From positions 124,001-188,000 of the forward strand of contig NZ_JABEPQ010000003.1 of NCBI RefSeq assembly GCF_013041615.1: a DNA stretch of 64,000 nucleotides. The letters run 5' to 3'. Numbering within the stretch: position 1 is the stretch's first letter; every line of letters starts with the position of its first letter. The DNA comes from Knoellia koreensis. GTDB lineage: Bacteria; Actinomycetota; Actinomycetes; Actinomycetales; Dermatophilaceae. Below, piece by piece: positions 17,716 through 26,025 of the stretch. The position numbers and the translations under genes were made by a program. The notes beneath the pieces are model-generated. The model was given only the letters and a program-made list of their open reading frames with translations, searched no databases and was not told where the DNA came from.

Positions 17716-18123
17716 GTGAACCGGATGACCACCCCGAACGGCACGCCCGAACGAACCATCGGACAGCTCGTCGCCGACGCGACCCACGACGTGTCCACGA
17801 TCGTGCGCAGCGAGATCGCCCTCGCCAAGGCGGAGGTGACGGCCGACGCCAAGAAGGCCGGCGCCGGCGCGGGCATGCTCGCCGGAGCAGCGTTCGTCGG
17901 CGTCCTCGGGCTCATCTTCCTGTTCCACACGGTCGTCGCCGTGATCGACATCTGGCTGCCCGAGTGGGCCGGCTACCTCATCACGACGGCGCTGTTGTTC
18001 GTCATCGCGGGCATCCTCGCGCTCATCGGCCGGGCCCAGCTGAAGAAGATGCGCGGCAAGCCGGAGCAGACGATCCGCAACGCCGAACAGACCATCGACG
18101 CCCTCAAGGGCAACGGCCACTGA
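17716..18123 (+). CDS. Holin-X-like (phage holin superfamily III) membrane protein
   Basis: A 135-residue protein typical of actinobacterial 'Holin-X' annotations. An N-terminal amphipathic part (IGQLVADATHDVSTIVRSE) is followed by a long charged helix and two membrane segments, about residues 52-75 and 85-105, then a basic tail. Despite the family name it is a housekeeping membrane protein here, with no lysis genes nearby. The start is GTG 17716 because AGGAAGG lies 6 bases upstream; ATG 17725 is the alternative. In mycobacteria the equivalent gene also sits before EphE and MarP, so this is the left end of a conserved block. Confidence 0.8.
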   Translation: MNRMTTPNGTPERTIGQLVADATHDVSTIVRSEIALAKAEVTADAKKAGAGAGMLAGAAFVGVLGLIFLFHTVVAVIDIWLPEWAGYLITTALLFVIAGILALIGRAQLKKMRGKPEQTIRNAEQTIDALKGNGH

Positions 18124-18181
18124 CCGGCGACCACGCGCCCGCGACCACGCACACCCGCCCGGCCACGCGGCATACCCCGTC

Positions 18182-19096
18182 ATGACGCTCGACGCCTCGA
18201 TGGCCCTCGTCGACGGACCCTGGGAGCACCGGTTCGTCGCCGCCAACGGCGCACGGTTCCACGTCGCGGAGCTGGGTGAAGGGCCGACCGTCCTACTGCT
18301 GCACGGGTTTCCGCAGTTCTGGTGGGCGTGGCGCCATCAGATGGAGGCGCTGGCCGAGGCGGGCTACCGGGCGTGCGCGATGGACCTGCGCGGCTACGGC
18401 GCGTCCGACAAGCCGCCACGGGGTTACGACACCGTCACCTCCACGACCGACGTCGCGTCGGTGCTGCGCTCGCTCGGCGCCTCGCGCGCGACGGTCGTCG
18501 GCCACGGCTGGGGCGGCTGGATCGCGTGGAGCATGCCGACCTACCAGCCGACCGTCACCCGCGCCATCGCGTCCCTGTCGATGCCGCACCCGCTCGTGCT
18601 GCGCCGCGCGTCCTTGCGCGACCCGAAGCAGCTGCGCGCCAACGCCTACCTCGCCGGCTTGCAGCGCCCGTTCGTGCCCGAGCGGCAGATGACGGTGCAC
18701 GGCGGGTACGTGCAGCGGCTGCTGCGCGAGTGGGCCAGCCCGAACGGCATCTGGCCGAGCCCGCTGGAGGCGCGGTTCTACTCCGACGCGATGGCGCTGC
18801 CGTTCGTCGCGCACTCCGCCGCCGAGTACTACCGCTGGGTGGTGCGCAGCCAGGTGCGCCCCGACGGTTGGCGGTATGCCGCGAGGATGAAGACCCCGAT
18901 CACGGTGCCGGTGCTCCAGCTGCACGGCCGGGACGACGGGGCGGTCGTGGCGGCGTCGGCCGGTGGGTCGGGCGAGTTCTGCGACGGGCCGTTCGAGCGC
19001 CACCTGCTGCCGGACGTCGGGCACTTCCTGCCCGAGGAGGCGCCGGACGCCGTGAACCGGCAGCTGCTCGACTGGCTGGGTCGCGTCACGTCCTGA
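18182..19096 (+). CDS. EphE-like alpha/beta hydrolase with Gly in place of the nucleophile
   Basis: An epoxide-hydrolase-like alpha/beta fold protein of 304 residues. The oxyanion segment LLHGFPQFWWAWR, the acid region LQLHGRDDGAV and the catalytic histidine region DVGHFLPEEAP are all present. The nucleophile elbow reads VVGHGWGGW, so the residue that should be Asp or Ser (position 109) is glycine. As written, the usual covalent mechanism is impossible. It could be a binding or scaffold protein, or use another mechanism. It is divergent from nothing and convergent with marP. The same gene pair (EphE and MarP) is adjacent in mycobacteria. Confidence 0.85.
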   Translation: MTLDASMALVDGPWEHRFVAANGARFHVAELGEGPTVLLLHGFPQFWWAWRHQMEALAEAGYRACAMDLRGYGASDKPPRGYDTVTSTTDVASVLRSLGASRATVVGHGWGGWIAWSMPTYQPTVTRAIASLSMPHPLVLRRASLRDPKQLRANAYLAGLQRPFVPERQMTVHGGYVQRLLREWASPNGIWPSPLEARFYSDAMALPFVAHSAAEYYRWVVRSQVRPDGWRYAARMKTPITVPVLQLHGRDDGAVVAASAGGSGEFCDGPFERHLLPDVGHFLPEEAPDAVNRQLLDWLGRVTS

Positions 19097-19175
19097 GGTA
19101 TGCCGGACGGACGTCGGTGTGGGTGAAGGCGTCACCGGTGAACAGCAGCGGCTGGCCCGTCGCTCGGACACAGGG

Positions 19176-20387
19176 TCAGCCGGTGACGCAGGCTCCGGTG
19201 TCCACGGGGGTGGAGGCGCTGGTGGCCGCGTCGAGGACTGGTCGGGCCTCGGCCATGGTCAGGGCATAGCCGGTCTGGTCGTCGTCGAGCGACTTGGCGA
19301 AGACGACGCCGACGACCCGACCGTCGGTGGACAGCAACGGACCGCCGGAGTTGCCGGGACGCACCTGGGCGAACAGGGAGTAGACCTCGCGGCTGGTGCC
19401 CGGGCGGCCGTAGATGTCGGACCCTCGGGCGTCGACGACCTCGCGGACGCGGGCGGCGTCGAGCCGGTAGGGCCCGTCGAGCGGGAAGCCGGCCACCACG
19501 CCGCTGTCGCCGCGAGCCAGGTCGGGGCCCTGCCGCAGCGGCTGGGCGGGCAGACCCGGCACGGCCAGCACGGCGAGGTCGCGCTTGTCGTCGAAGATCA
19601 CGACCTGCCCCGTGTAGGACCGGCCGGTGCCGTGGATGCGCAAGGTGGCCCGCTCCATCCCGGCGACGACGTGGGCGTTGGTGACCACTCGCTCGGGCGC
19701 CACGACCCAGCCGCTGCCCTCCTGGCCACGGTTGCAGGCGTCGGCGACCCCGGTGATCTTGATGATGGAGGACGCCGCATCCCGCACGCCGGGGGTGAGC
19801 GCGACGTCCGGGTCGGGTGGGGCGACCGGGCTGATGCGCTCGGCCTCGAGCCCGTCGAACACCCGCGGGAAGCCCTCGCGGTCGAGCACCTCGCGGAAGC
19901 CCGCGAACAGCCGCGACGTCTGGGGCGGTACGACCCCGTCGATGGTGCGCAGCACGCGCGACTCACCGATCGCCTTGGCGATGGGAGCGGGTGCGCCCCC
20001 GCGCAGGGCGCCGGCGATGAACCACACGAGCACCGCGGCCGAGGCGACCACGACGAGCGCACCGGTCACCGCGTCGAGCGCCCGCACCGGGCGCCGCTGC
20101 AGGTGGCCGCGCAGCCGGGCGCCCAGCATCACGAACAGCGCCTGCCCCAGCGAGGCGAGGATGAACACCCCGGCGATGAGCACGACAGACCGCAGCAGCA
20201 GCGCGTTGTCGAGCGCCGCCCACTCGTTGAGCGCCAGCGGCACCAGCCACATCGCGAGCGCCCCACCCGCAAGGAACCCGAGCAGCGACAGCACGCTGAC
20301 GACGAGTCCCTGCCGGTACCCGGTGATGGCGTAGCTGATGAAGAGCAGGATCAGCAGGACGTCGAGGACGGTCAGTCCGAGGAACAT
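19176..20387 (-). CDS. marP: MarP-type membrane serine protease
   Basis: Periplasmic serine protease anchored by a CvpA-like membrane domain, known in mycobacteria for acid and oxidative stress survival. Residues 1-150 hold four hydrophobic helices. The chymotrypsin-like domain follows, with the triad histidine in TNAHVVAG, the aspartate in DDKRDLAVL and the serine in GNSGGPLL. Cysteines in DACNRG and in the C-terminal ACVTG can form the regulatory disulfide described for MarP. Length (403) matches the family. Its ATG directly abuts the stop of the Nudix gene, so nth, Nudix and marP form one operon. Confidence 0.93.
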   Translation of the reverse strand: MFLGLTVLDVLLILLFISYAITGYRQGLVVSVLSLLGFLAGGALAMWLVPLALNEWAALDNALLLRSVVLIAGVFILASLGQALFVMLGARLRGHLQRRPVRALDAVTGALVVVASAAVLVWFIAGALRGGAPAPIAKAIGESRVLRTIDGVVPPQTSRLFAGFREVLDREGFPRVFDGLEAERISPVAPPDPDVALTPGVRDAASSIIKITGVADACNRGQEGSGWVVAPERVVTNAHVVAGMERATLRIHGTGRSYTGQVVIFDDKRDLAVLAVPGLPAQPLRQGPDLARGDSGVVAGFPLDGPYRLDAARVREVVDARGSDIYGRPGTSREVYSLFAQVRPGNSGGPLLSTDGRVVGVVFAKSLDDDQTGYALTMAEARPVLDAATSASTPVDTGACVTG

Positions 20388-21095
20388 CTAGGCCCGGCCT
20401 TCCGTCGCGGTCTGGGTGAGTGCGTCACGTCGACCACCGGGTCGGTAGGTGTCAGGCAGCGGACGTTCGACGCTACGGTCCCACGGAACCGTCAGCCCGC
20501 CGAAATCGAGCACCGCCGACAGCAGCCCTGCCGTGAAGCCCCAGACGAACAACCCGTCGACCTCGAACCCGGGCCCGCGGTAGCCGCTCGGGTGGGTCAC
20601 CGTGAACCGGGAGGCCGGGTCGAGCAGGTGCGACAGCGGCGCCCGCACGGCCCGGTGCACCTCGCGCGGGTCCACCGCGTCGACGGTGCCCGGCTGCCGC
20701 CACCAGCCGAGGACCGGGGTCACGACGAAGGACCGCGGGGCGAGGTAGATCTGCGGCAGGTCGGCGACGACGTCGATCGTCGCCGGGTCGATGCCGACCT
20801 CCTCCTGCGTTTCGCGCAGGGCGGCCGCGGTGTCCGAGGCGTCCGTCGGCTCGCGCTTGCCACCGGGGAAGGACACCTGGCCGGGTTGGCTGCGCAGGGT
20901 GTGCGCCCGCTCGGTGAGGACGACGTCCTCACCCCCGCCGTCGGCCGGCCCGAAGAGCAGCAGGACGCTCGAGTGCACCCCACCGGTGGACGGTGGTGCG
21001 AACTGGGCGAAGAACCCCTCGTCGGCCGCCCGGACGGCCGCGGCCGCACGCTCCAGCCACGACGGACGTGCCCACTCGCCGGCCGGAGCGCTCAC
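20388..21095 (-). CDS. CoA-pyrophosphatase-like Nudix hydrolase
   Basis: A 235-residue Nudix enzyme of the CoA diphosphatase (NudL/PCD1) group. The Nudix box is intact, from GGKREPTD to [10 protein letters not shown], and is preceded by the family segment [13 protein letters not shown]. Further on, [20 protein letters not shown] is typical of the group. Start is GTG 21095, overlapping the nth stop by 4 bp (GTGA). The gene order nth, Nudix, MarP is the same as in mycobacteria, except that the thioredoxin-like gene found there is absent. Confidence 0.88.
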   Translation of the reverse strand: MSAPAGEWARPSWLERAAAAVRAADEGFFAQFAPPSTGGVHSSVLLLFGPADGGGEDVVLTERAHTLRSQPGQVSFPGGKREPTDASDTAAALRETQEEVGIDPATIDVVADLPQIYLAPRSFVVTPVLGWWRQPGTVDAVDPREVHRAVRAPLSHLLDPASRFTVTHPSGYRGPGFEVDGLFVWGFTAGLLSAVLDFGGLTVPWDRSVERPLPDTYRPGGRRDALTQTATEGRA

Positions 21096-21916
21096 GAGGC
21101 CCCGGCGTCCGCGGCATACGGGAAGTCGGCCCCCGGGGCGAGCTCGAACTTGAGCAGCTTCTCGGCCTTCACCGGGTCGGTCTCGCCGATGCCGTAGGAC
21201 GGGCACAGCTCCCAGACGGGGCAGGCCCCGCAGGCGGGCTTCTTGGCGTGGCAGGTGCGGCGGCCGTGGAAGATCAGGACGTGGCTGAGCATGGTCCAGT
21301 CCTTGCGCGGGATCAGCTTGCCGACGACCTGCTCGACCTTGACCGGGTCCTCCTCGGTGGTCCAGCCCATGCGCCGCACGAGCCGCCCGAAGTGGGTGTC
21401 CACGGTGATGCCCGGGATGTCGAAGGCGTTGCCGAGCACGACGTTGGCGGTCTTGCGGCCGACACCGGGCAGGGTCACGAGGTCCTTCATCCGCGGCGGC
21501 ACCTCGCCACCGAACCGCTCCACCAGCTCGGCGCCGAGCTTCATGACCGAGTTGGTCTTGGCGCGGAAGAAGCCGATGGGCTTGAGGATCTGCTCCATCT
21601 CCTCGCGGTCGGCGCCGGCGAGCGCGGCCGCGTCGGGATAGCGGGCGAAGAGCTTCGGCGTCACCTTGTTGACCATGACGTCGGTGGTCTGTGCGGATAG
21701 GACGGTCGCGACGAGCAGCTGCAGCGGGTTCTGGAAGTCGAGCTCGGCGTGGGCGTACCAGTAGCGCTCGTGCAGCAGCTTGTACATCCTGCGCGCACGG
21801 CGGGTGCGGGCGACCGGCGTCTCCGCCGCGAACTTGGCCGCGCGACGCTCGGCGGGCGTCATGCGACGGCGCGGCTGGGCGGACGGGCTGGCCTGCGGGG
21901 ATGCGGGTCCGGACAC
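21092..21916 (-). CDS. nth: Endonuclease III
   Basis: DNA glycosylase/AP lyase for oxidised pyrimidines. The helix-hairpin-helix [14 protein letters not shown] carries the catalytic lysine, VDTHFGRL the catalytic aspartate, and the iron-sulfur cluster cysteines follow the exact C-X6-C-X2-C-X5-C spacing in [17 protein letters not shown]. The product is 274 residues with a short basic N-terminal extension and a C-terminal tail beyond the cluster. I chose GTG 21916 because TAGTCT ends exactly 6 bases before it; GTG 21922 and ATG 21862 are alternatives. It is divergent from crp with only 50 bp between them. Confidence 0.95.
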   Translation of the reverse strand: MSGPASPQASPSAQPRRRMTPAERRAAKFAAETPVARTRRARRMYKLLHERYWYAHAELDFQNPLQLLVATVLSAQTTDVMVNKVTPKLFARYPDAAALAGADREEMEQILKPIGFFRAKTNSVMKLGAELVERFGGEVPPRMKDLVTLPGVGRKTANVVLGNAFDIPGITVDTHFGRLVRRMGWTTEEDPVKVEQVVGKLIPRKDWTMLSHVLIFHGRRTCHAKKPACGACPVWELCPSYGIGETDPVKAEKLLKFELAPGADFPYAADAGAS

Positions 21917-21966
21917 CAGCACAGACTACGGGGCGAAGCCGACAGCGGTCGTGGCACACTACGGGC

Positions 21967-22644
21967 GTGGACCAGGACGTGGTGAAGAAGGCTCCGCTGT
22001 TCGCAGCCCTCGACGACGAGGCGTCGGCGACGCTCATGCAGTCGATGACCAACACGCGGCTCGAGCGCGGCGACGTGCTGTTCCACGAGGGCGACCAGGG
22101 CGACCGGCTCTACGTCATCCGCGAGGGCAAGATCAAGCTCGGGCGCCGCGCGCCCGACGGCCGCGAGAACCTCATCGCGATCCTCGGTCCCGGCGAGATG
22201 TTCGGCGAGCTGTCGCTGTTCGACCCGGGCCCGCGCACCATGACCGCCACCGCGGTCGCCGAGACCCAGCTGCTCGGCCTCGGCAACGAGGACCTCAACG
22301 GGCTGCTCGAGGGCCGCCCCCAGGTCGCCAAGGTGCTGCTCGCCGCGCTCGCCCAGCGCCTGCGCCGCACCAACGAGAACCTCGCCGACCTCGTCTTCAC
22401 CGACGTGCCCGGCCGCGTCGCCAAGGCGCTGCTCGACCTGTCCGCGCGGTTCGGCCGCCCGGTCGAGGAGGGCGTGCTCGTCGCCCACGACCTCACCCAG
22501 GAGGAGCTCGCCCAGCTCGTCGGCGCCTCGCGCGAGACGGTCAACAAGGCGCTCGCCGACTTCGCCACGCGTGGCTGGCTGCGGCTCGAGGCCCGCGCCG
22601 TGCTGATCCTGGACGTCGACCGCCTCAAGCGCCGCGCCCGCTGA
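21967..22644 (+). CDS. crp: CRP/FNR-family global regulator
   Basis: Cyclic-nucleotide-responsive transcription factor of 225 residues. The N-terminal cyclic-nucleotide domain has FGELSLFDPGPRTMTATA, whose Glu and Arg-Thr positions fit cAMP binding, and the long dimer helix follows. The C-terminal winged helix has LTQEELAQLVGASRETVNKALADF as recognition element. GTG 21967 is probably leaderless, with CACACT 6 bases upstream. Position beside nth and the metallo-hydrolase is the same as for crp in mycobacteria. The first base after its stop codon is the first base of an 84-bp dispersed repeat. Confidence 0.95.
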   Translation: MDQDVVKKAPLFAALDDEASATLMQSMTNTRLERGDVLFHEGDQGDRLYVIREGKIKLGRRAPDGRENLIAILGPGEMFGELSLFDPGPRTMTATAVAETQLLGLGNEDLNGLLEGRPQVAKVLLAALAQRLRRTNENLADLVFTDVPGRVAKALLDLSARFGRPVEEGVLVAHDLTQEELAQLVGASRETVNKALADFATRGWLRLEARAVLILDVDRLKRRAR

Positions 22645-22728
22645 CCCCAGCTTTTACGCGTCAAGCGGGAAAGTGAGGTTCGCTCGCCTTAGTAGGCCGT
22701 GTGAACCTCCAGGTTCGCGTGTGAAGTC
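22645..22728. repeat. 84-bp extragenic palindromic repeat, copy 1
   Basis: One of two 84-bp copies (the other at 33018-33101). The first 38 bases are conserved with 2 differences (CCCCAGCTTTT, GCGTCAAGCG, GAAAGTGAGGTTCGC), then about 20 bases are variable, then 26 bases are conserved with 3 differences (GAACCTC...GTGAAGTC). GAGGTTC and GAACCTC pair as a stem around the variable part. It fills the gap between crp and the convergent metallo-hydrolase gene. Confidence 0.75.
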
Positions 22729-22734
22729 GCGGCC

Positions 22735-23562
22735 TCACCAAGGCTGGCCCAGGTAGTCGAGCTGCGCCCGCACGCTCTGCGCGGCGGCCGGCCAGACCTC
22801 GCGGGGCACGGCGGCATACACCGTCTCGACCACCGCCTGGACCACGTCGGGCGCCTGCGCGGCCCCGTCGGCGAGCGCCTGCCGCACCTGCTCGAGCCGC
22901 TCGGCGCGGTGCACGCGGTAGAAGTCGACCATCGCCTTCGCGTCGGGGATGGTCGGGCCGTGTCCGGGGAGGATCGAGGTGACGTCGCCGCCACCGGTGA
23001 GTGCCGCGATGCGTTCCAACGACGCGAGGTATGCCGCGAGCTCACCATCGGGGTGCGCCACCACCGTCGTGCCCCTGCCGAGGACGGTGTCGCCGGTGAG
23101 CAGGGCGTGGTCGGCGGCGAGCGCGAAGGACATCGAGTCGCTGGTGTGGCCCGGGGTGGCGACGACCCGCAGGTCGAGGCCGCCCGTGGTGATCTGGTCG
23201 CCGTCGGTGAGGTCGTCGTGGCCGCGACCGACGGCCCGCGTGGGTGCTCCGGTGAACTCGGCGAACCGTTCGGCGCCCTCGGCGTGGTCGAGGTGGCCGT
23301 GGGTGAGGATCGTCAGGCCGACCCGAGCCCCTTGTGCCGCAACGGAATCCACGACGCCGCGCAGGTGGCCCTCGTCGAGCGGACCGGGGTCGATGACCAC
23401 AGCCTCGCTCGAGCCAGGCTCGAGCAGCACCCACGTGTTGGTGCCGTCGAGCGTCATCGGGCTCGGGTTGGGCGCGAGGACGCACAGCGCCCGCTCGGTC
23501 ACCTGTCCGCCGCGCCACTCGCCCGGCGCCGCCGACGGCGTCGGAGCCACCGCGGGAGTCAT
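22735..23562 (-). CDS. MBL-fold metallo-hydrolase (LACTB2/Rv3677c type)
   Basis: Zinc-dependent hydrolase of the metallo-beta-lactamase fold, 275 residues. The metal motif is THGHLDHAEG, with further ligands in TPGHTSDS, LLTGDTV and LPGHGPTI. A C-terminal helical segment beyond the fold (DFYRVHRAERLEQV onward) is the LACTB2-like addition that in eukaryotic relatives contacts RNA. The start overlaps the Nudix stop by ATGA. Substrate unknown; RNA or a thioester are possible. Confidence 0.85.
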   Translation of the reverse strand: MTPAVAPTPSAAPGEWRGGQVTERALCVLAPNPSPMTLDGTNTWVLLEPGSSEAVVIDPGPLDEGHLRGVVDSVAAQGARVGLTILTHGHLDHAEGAERFAEFTGAPTRAVGRGHDDLTDGDQITTGGLDLRVVATPGHTSDSMSFALAADHALLTGDTVLGRGTTVVAHPDGELAAYLASLERIAALTGGGDVTSILPGHGPTIPDAKAMVDFYRVHRAERLEQVRQALADGAAQAPDVVQAVVETVYAAVPREVWPAAAQSVRAQLDYLGQPW

Positions 23563-24425
23563 CGGGGCAGCTCCACGCGCATCACGGCACCGTCCGGGGT
23601 GTCGACGATCTCGGGCTGCACGGGTGCGATGACGGGACGTTCGGCGACGAACTCCCCGGCACCGGCAGCCGCCGCGACCTCCTCGACGCTCACCACGGTC
23701 GGCGGCAGCATCAGCGCCTCACCGGCCCGCCACGACTCGAGCAGTTCGGACGGCACCACCCAGTCGGCGACGTCGGCCTCGCTGGTCTGGTCGTCGGGGC
23801 GCTGCCCGGCCGGCACCAGTGCGGAGAAGAAGCGCGTGTCGTAGCGCCGCGCCTCGAACTCCGGGGTGATCCAGTGGGCGCGGTAGCCCAGCAGGTCCGA
23901 ACGCAGCACGAGGTCGTGCTCGCGCAGGACCTCCGACAGCGACGCCTCGCGGTCGAGCAGCCGGCGCCGCTGCTCCTGCCAGTGCTCGCCACTCACGTCG
24001 GCCACGACCTCGTCGGCCGACGGGCCCGCGAGCAGCACCCCGCACTCCTCGAAGACCTCGCGCACGGCCGCGGCCACCAGCTCGCGGGCGTGCGCCTCGT
24101 CGACCTGCATGAGCCCCGCCCACTCCGCCGGGGTCGGGCCCGCCCACGGCAGCGACTCGTCCGCGTCGCGCGGGTCGACACCACCGCCGGGGAACACCAT
24201 CATCCGTGGCGCGAACTTCATCGTGGCCACCCGGCGCAGCATGAACACCTCGACCCCGCCCGGCCGGCCGGAAGACGAAGGGGCGCCGTCGCGCACGACC
24301 ATGACGGTCGCGGCATACCTGGGGGTCACGATCTCCCGCGCGCCCGCGGCGCCGCCCGCGTCGAGCCAGGCCCGCGCCCGCTCGCGCAGGATCTCGGCGA
24401 CCGCGAAGTCACGCGTGGTCACCAT
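23559..24425 (-). CDS. Nudix hydrolase, NUDT19-like with interrupted box
   Basis: A 288-residue Nudix protein. The box is split: FPGGGVDPRDAD starts it, about 35 residues intervene, and AAVREVFEECGVLLAG completes the REVFEE helix. Such inserted boxes occur in the NUDT19 group, which can act on CoA derivatives. The C-terminal third (ITPEFEARRYDTRFFSALVP onward) is also characteristic. Start ATG 24425 has GGAGGGG 6 bases upstream. A long hairpin separates it from the RidA gene, and its own stop overlaps the metallo-hydrolase start. Two Nudix enzymes within 4 kb is notable. Confidence 0.82.
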   Translation of the reverse strand: MVTTRDFAVAEILRERARAWLDAGGAAGAREIVTPRYAATVMVVRDGAPSSSGRPGGVEVFMLRRVATMKFAPRMMVFPGGGVDPRDADESLPWAGPTPAEWAGLMQVDEAHARELVAAAVREVFEECGVLLAGPSADEVVADVSGEHWQEQRRRLLDREASLSEVLREHDLVLRSDLLGYRAHWITPEFEARRYDTRFFSALVPAGQRPDDQTSEADVADWVVPSELLESWRAGEALMLPPTVVSVEEVAAAAGAGEFVAERPVIAPVQPEIVDTPDGAVMRVELPR

Positions 24426-24440
24426 CCCGGGCCCCTCCGG

Positions 24441-24484
24441 TTCGAGGTAAAACCGCCGGTGATCCCCGGCGGTTTTACCTCGAA
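24441..24484 (-). terminator. Perfect 19-bp hairpin between RidA and Nudix genes
   Basis: TTCGAGGTAAAACCGCCGG at 24441-24459 is the exact complement of 24466-24484, with a 6-base loop TGATCC. The GC core flanked by A4 and T4 gives a bidirectional intrinsic terminator; the extra TTCGAGGT arms make it longer than needed. It lies 24 bp past the RidA stop and immediately before the Nudix ribosome site. Confidence 0.8.
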
Positions 24485-24507
24485 TGGAGCCGGCAACGTC
24501 GCCCGGC

Positions 24508-24984
24508 TCACTCGTCCTTGAGCGCGACGAGGACCTCGACCTCGACCGGCGCGTCGAGCGGCAGCGCAGCGACACCGACGGCCGAGCGCGCGTGCGTGCC
24601 CGCGTCACCGAAGGCCACCTTGAACAGGTCGCTCGCACCGTTGATGACGCCCGGCTGCCCGGTGAACGACGGGTCCGAAGCCACGAAGCCCACGACCTTG
24701 ATGACCTGCGCGACCCGCTCGAGGTCACCGACGAGCGCCTTGATCGCCCCGAGGGCGTTGAGCGCACAGACCTCGGCGAGCTTGTTCGCCTGCTCGGGCG
24801 ACACCAACCCGTCGCCCTCGCCGACCTTGCCGGTCTGCAGGAGGCTGCCGGCCGCCATGGGCAGCTGGCCGGAGGTGTAGACGCGGCGGCCGTCCTGGAT
24901 GGCGGGCACGTAGGCACCGGCCGGCGCCGGGGCGTCCGGGACGGTGAGGCCGATTGCGGACAACCGGAGCTCGATCTGGTTCAT
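24508..24984 (-). CDS. RidA-family protein (Rv3678c type)
   Basis: A 158-residue RidA protein, second in the window and only distantly similar to the one at 7.4 kb. Family landmarks are RVYTSGQLPM, ALNALGAIKALVGDL, VKVVGFVASDPSF and the C-terminal HARSAVGVAALPLDAPVEVE with the substrate-binding arginine. It is longer than classical RidA by an insertion after SGQLPM. It follows the DUF4177 gene with a one-base stop/start overlap (TGATG). In mycobacteria the same gene also stands between the MBL hydrolase and the ArsA-type ATPases. Confidence 0.85.
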   Translation of the reverse strand: MNQIELRLSAIGLTVPDAPAPAGAYVPAIQDGRRVYTSGQLPMAAGSLLQTGKVGEGDGLVSPEQANKLAEVCALNALGAIKALVGDLERVAQVIKVVGFVASDPSFTGQPGVINGASDLFKVAFGDAGTHARSAVGVAALPLDAPVEVEVLVALKDE

Positions 24985-25145
24985 CAGGCCTTCTCCCGCT
25001 TCAGGTAGGCGACCAGCCCGTTACCGTCGGGCCCGGTCAGGACTTGCACCAGCTCCCAGCCGTCCTCGCCCCACTGGTCGAGGATCTGCTTGGTGGCGTG
25101 CACGATGAGGGGCACGGTGGCGTACTCCCACTTGGCGTTGCTCAT
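24984..25145 (-). CDS. Small DUF4177-type protein
   Basis: A 53-residue cytoplasmic protein, MSNAKWEYATVPL at the start and GEDGWELVQVLTGPDG in the middle, the typical two-strand DUF4177 pattern. TAGGCT lies 7 bases before ATG 25145, so the gene should be leaderless and be the first of a unit with RidA. Function unknown; it commonly accompanies this locus in actinobacteria. Confidence 0.8.
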   Translation of the reverse strand: MSNAKWEYATVPLIVHATKQILDQWGEDGWELVQVLTGPDGNGLVAYLKREKA

Positions 25146-25251
25146 GCCCGGCAGCCTACTGCCCCCTCCACCACCCGGATTGGGGGCCAGAAGGTGCGGC
25201 CGGAGCCACCTTGCGACCCCCCAACGCGAGGAGCAGGGCAGGATCACACCC

Positions 25252-26016
25252 ATGGCCCGTGACCCCATCGAGGTGCTCGACGAGCGCGCCGCCGCGCCCA
25301 CCCGCACCACGCCCTACGGCGACGACCCGGCGCAGGTCTTCGACGTCCGCCTCCCCGAGCGCCCCACCCGCAACCTGACCGTCGTCGTGGTGCACGGCGG
25401 GTTCTGGCGTCCCGAGTACGACCGGGCGCACGCGAGCCGTCAGGCGCAGGCGTTCGCGGACGCGGGCTACCCCACCGCTGTCGTGGAATACCGACGACCG
25501 GGTATGCCGGGCGGCGGCTGGCCGGGGACGGCCGACGACGTGCGCGACGCCATCGCCGCGATCCGCCGCGACCCGGCGGTGGGCCGCTCCCCGGCGGTCC
25601 TCGTCGGCCACTCCGCGGGCGGCCAGCTCGTCACCTGGGCCGCCGCGCAGCCGTGGGCGCACGGCCTGCGCGGGGCGGTCAGCCTCGCGGGAGTCCTCGA
25701 CCTCGCCCGCGGGGCCGCGACCGAGGTGGGTGGCGACGCCATCCCCACGTTCCTCGGGGGACCTCCCACCGACGTCCCCGACCACTACGCCGTGGCCGAC
25801 CCGGCGCGGCTCGCACCCGGCATACCCGTCGTGCTCGTCCACGCCCGCGACGACGACGTCGTGCCGTTCGAGCTGAGCGAGAGGTATGCCGCGGCGCACC
25901 GCAGCCCGTCCGTGCGCCTCGAGGCCGTGCCCGACGGCGGTCACTACGGACTGATCGACCCCGAGCACCCGGCCTTCGACCGGGTCCTCGGTGCGACCGA
26001 CCTGCTCGCCTCCTAG
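25252..26016 (+). CDS. Alpha/beta hydrolase with HGGFW motif
   Basis: A 254-residue serine hydrolase. The oxyanion motif VVVVHGGFWRPEYDRAHA matches the HGGxW pattern of kynurenine formamidases and related BD-FAE esterases. The nucleophile elbow is VGHSAGGQL, the acid VHARDDDVVPFE, and the histidine DGGHYGLIDPEH. GAGGAGCAGG precedes ATG 25252. A role in tryptophan to anthranilate breakdown, feeding the aromatic operon at 7.9-13.8 kb, is tempting but rests on one motif. General esterase activity is equally possible. Confidence 0.85.
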   Translation: MARDPIEVLDERAAAPTRTTPYGDDPAQVFDVRLPERPTRNLTVVVVHGGFWRPEYDRAHASRQAQAFADAGYPTAVVEYRRPGMPGGGWPGTADDVRDAIAAIRRDPAVGRSPAVLVGHSAGGQLVTWAAAQPWAHGLRGAVSLAGVLDLARGAATEVGGDAIPTFLGGPPTDVPDHYAVADPARLAPGIPVVLVHARDDDVVPFELSERYAAAHRSPSVRLEAVPDGGHYGLIDPEHPAFDRVLGATDLLAS

Positions 26017-26025
26017 GGTTGTCCC

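Noticed and set aside
17716-18123. Prophage marker (holin)
   Set aside because: Holin-X proteins are chromosomal in actinobacteria and no endolysin, capsid or integrase gene is nearby.
19119-21197. 692-codon plus-strand frame
   Set aside because: Antisense shadow of MarP and the Nudix gene; composition is artefactual.
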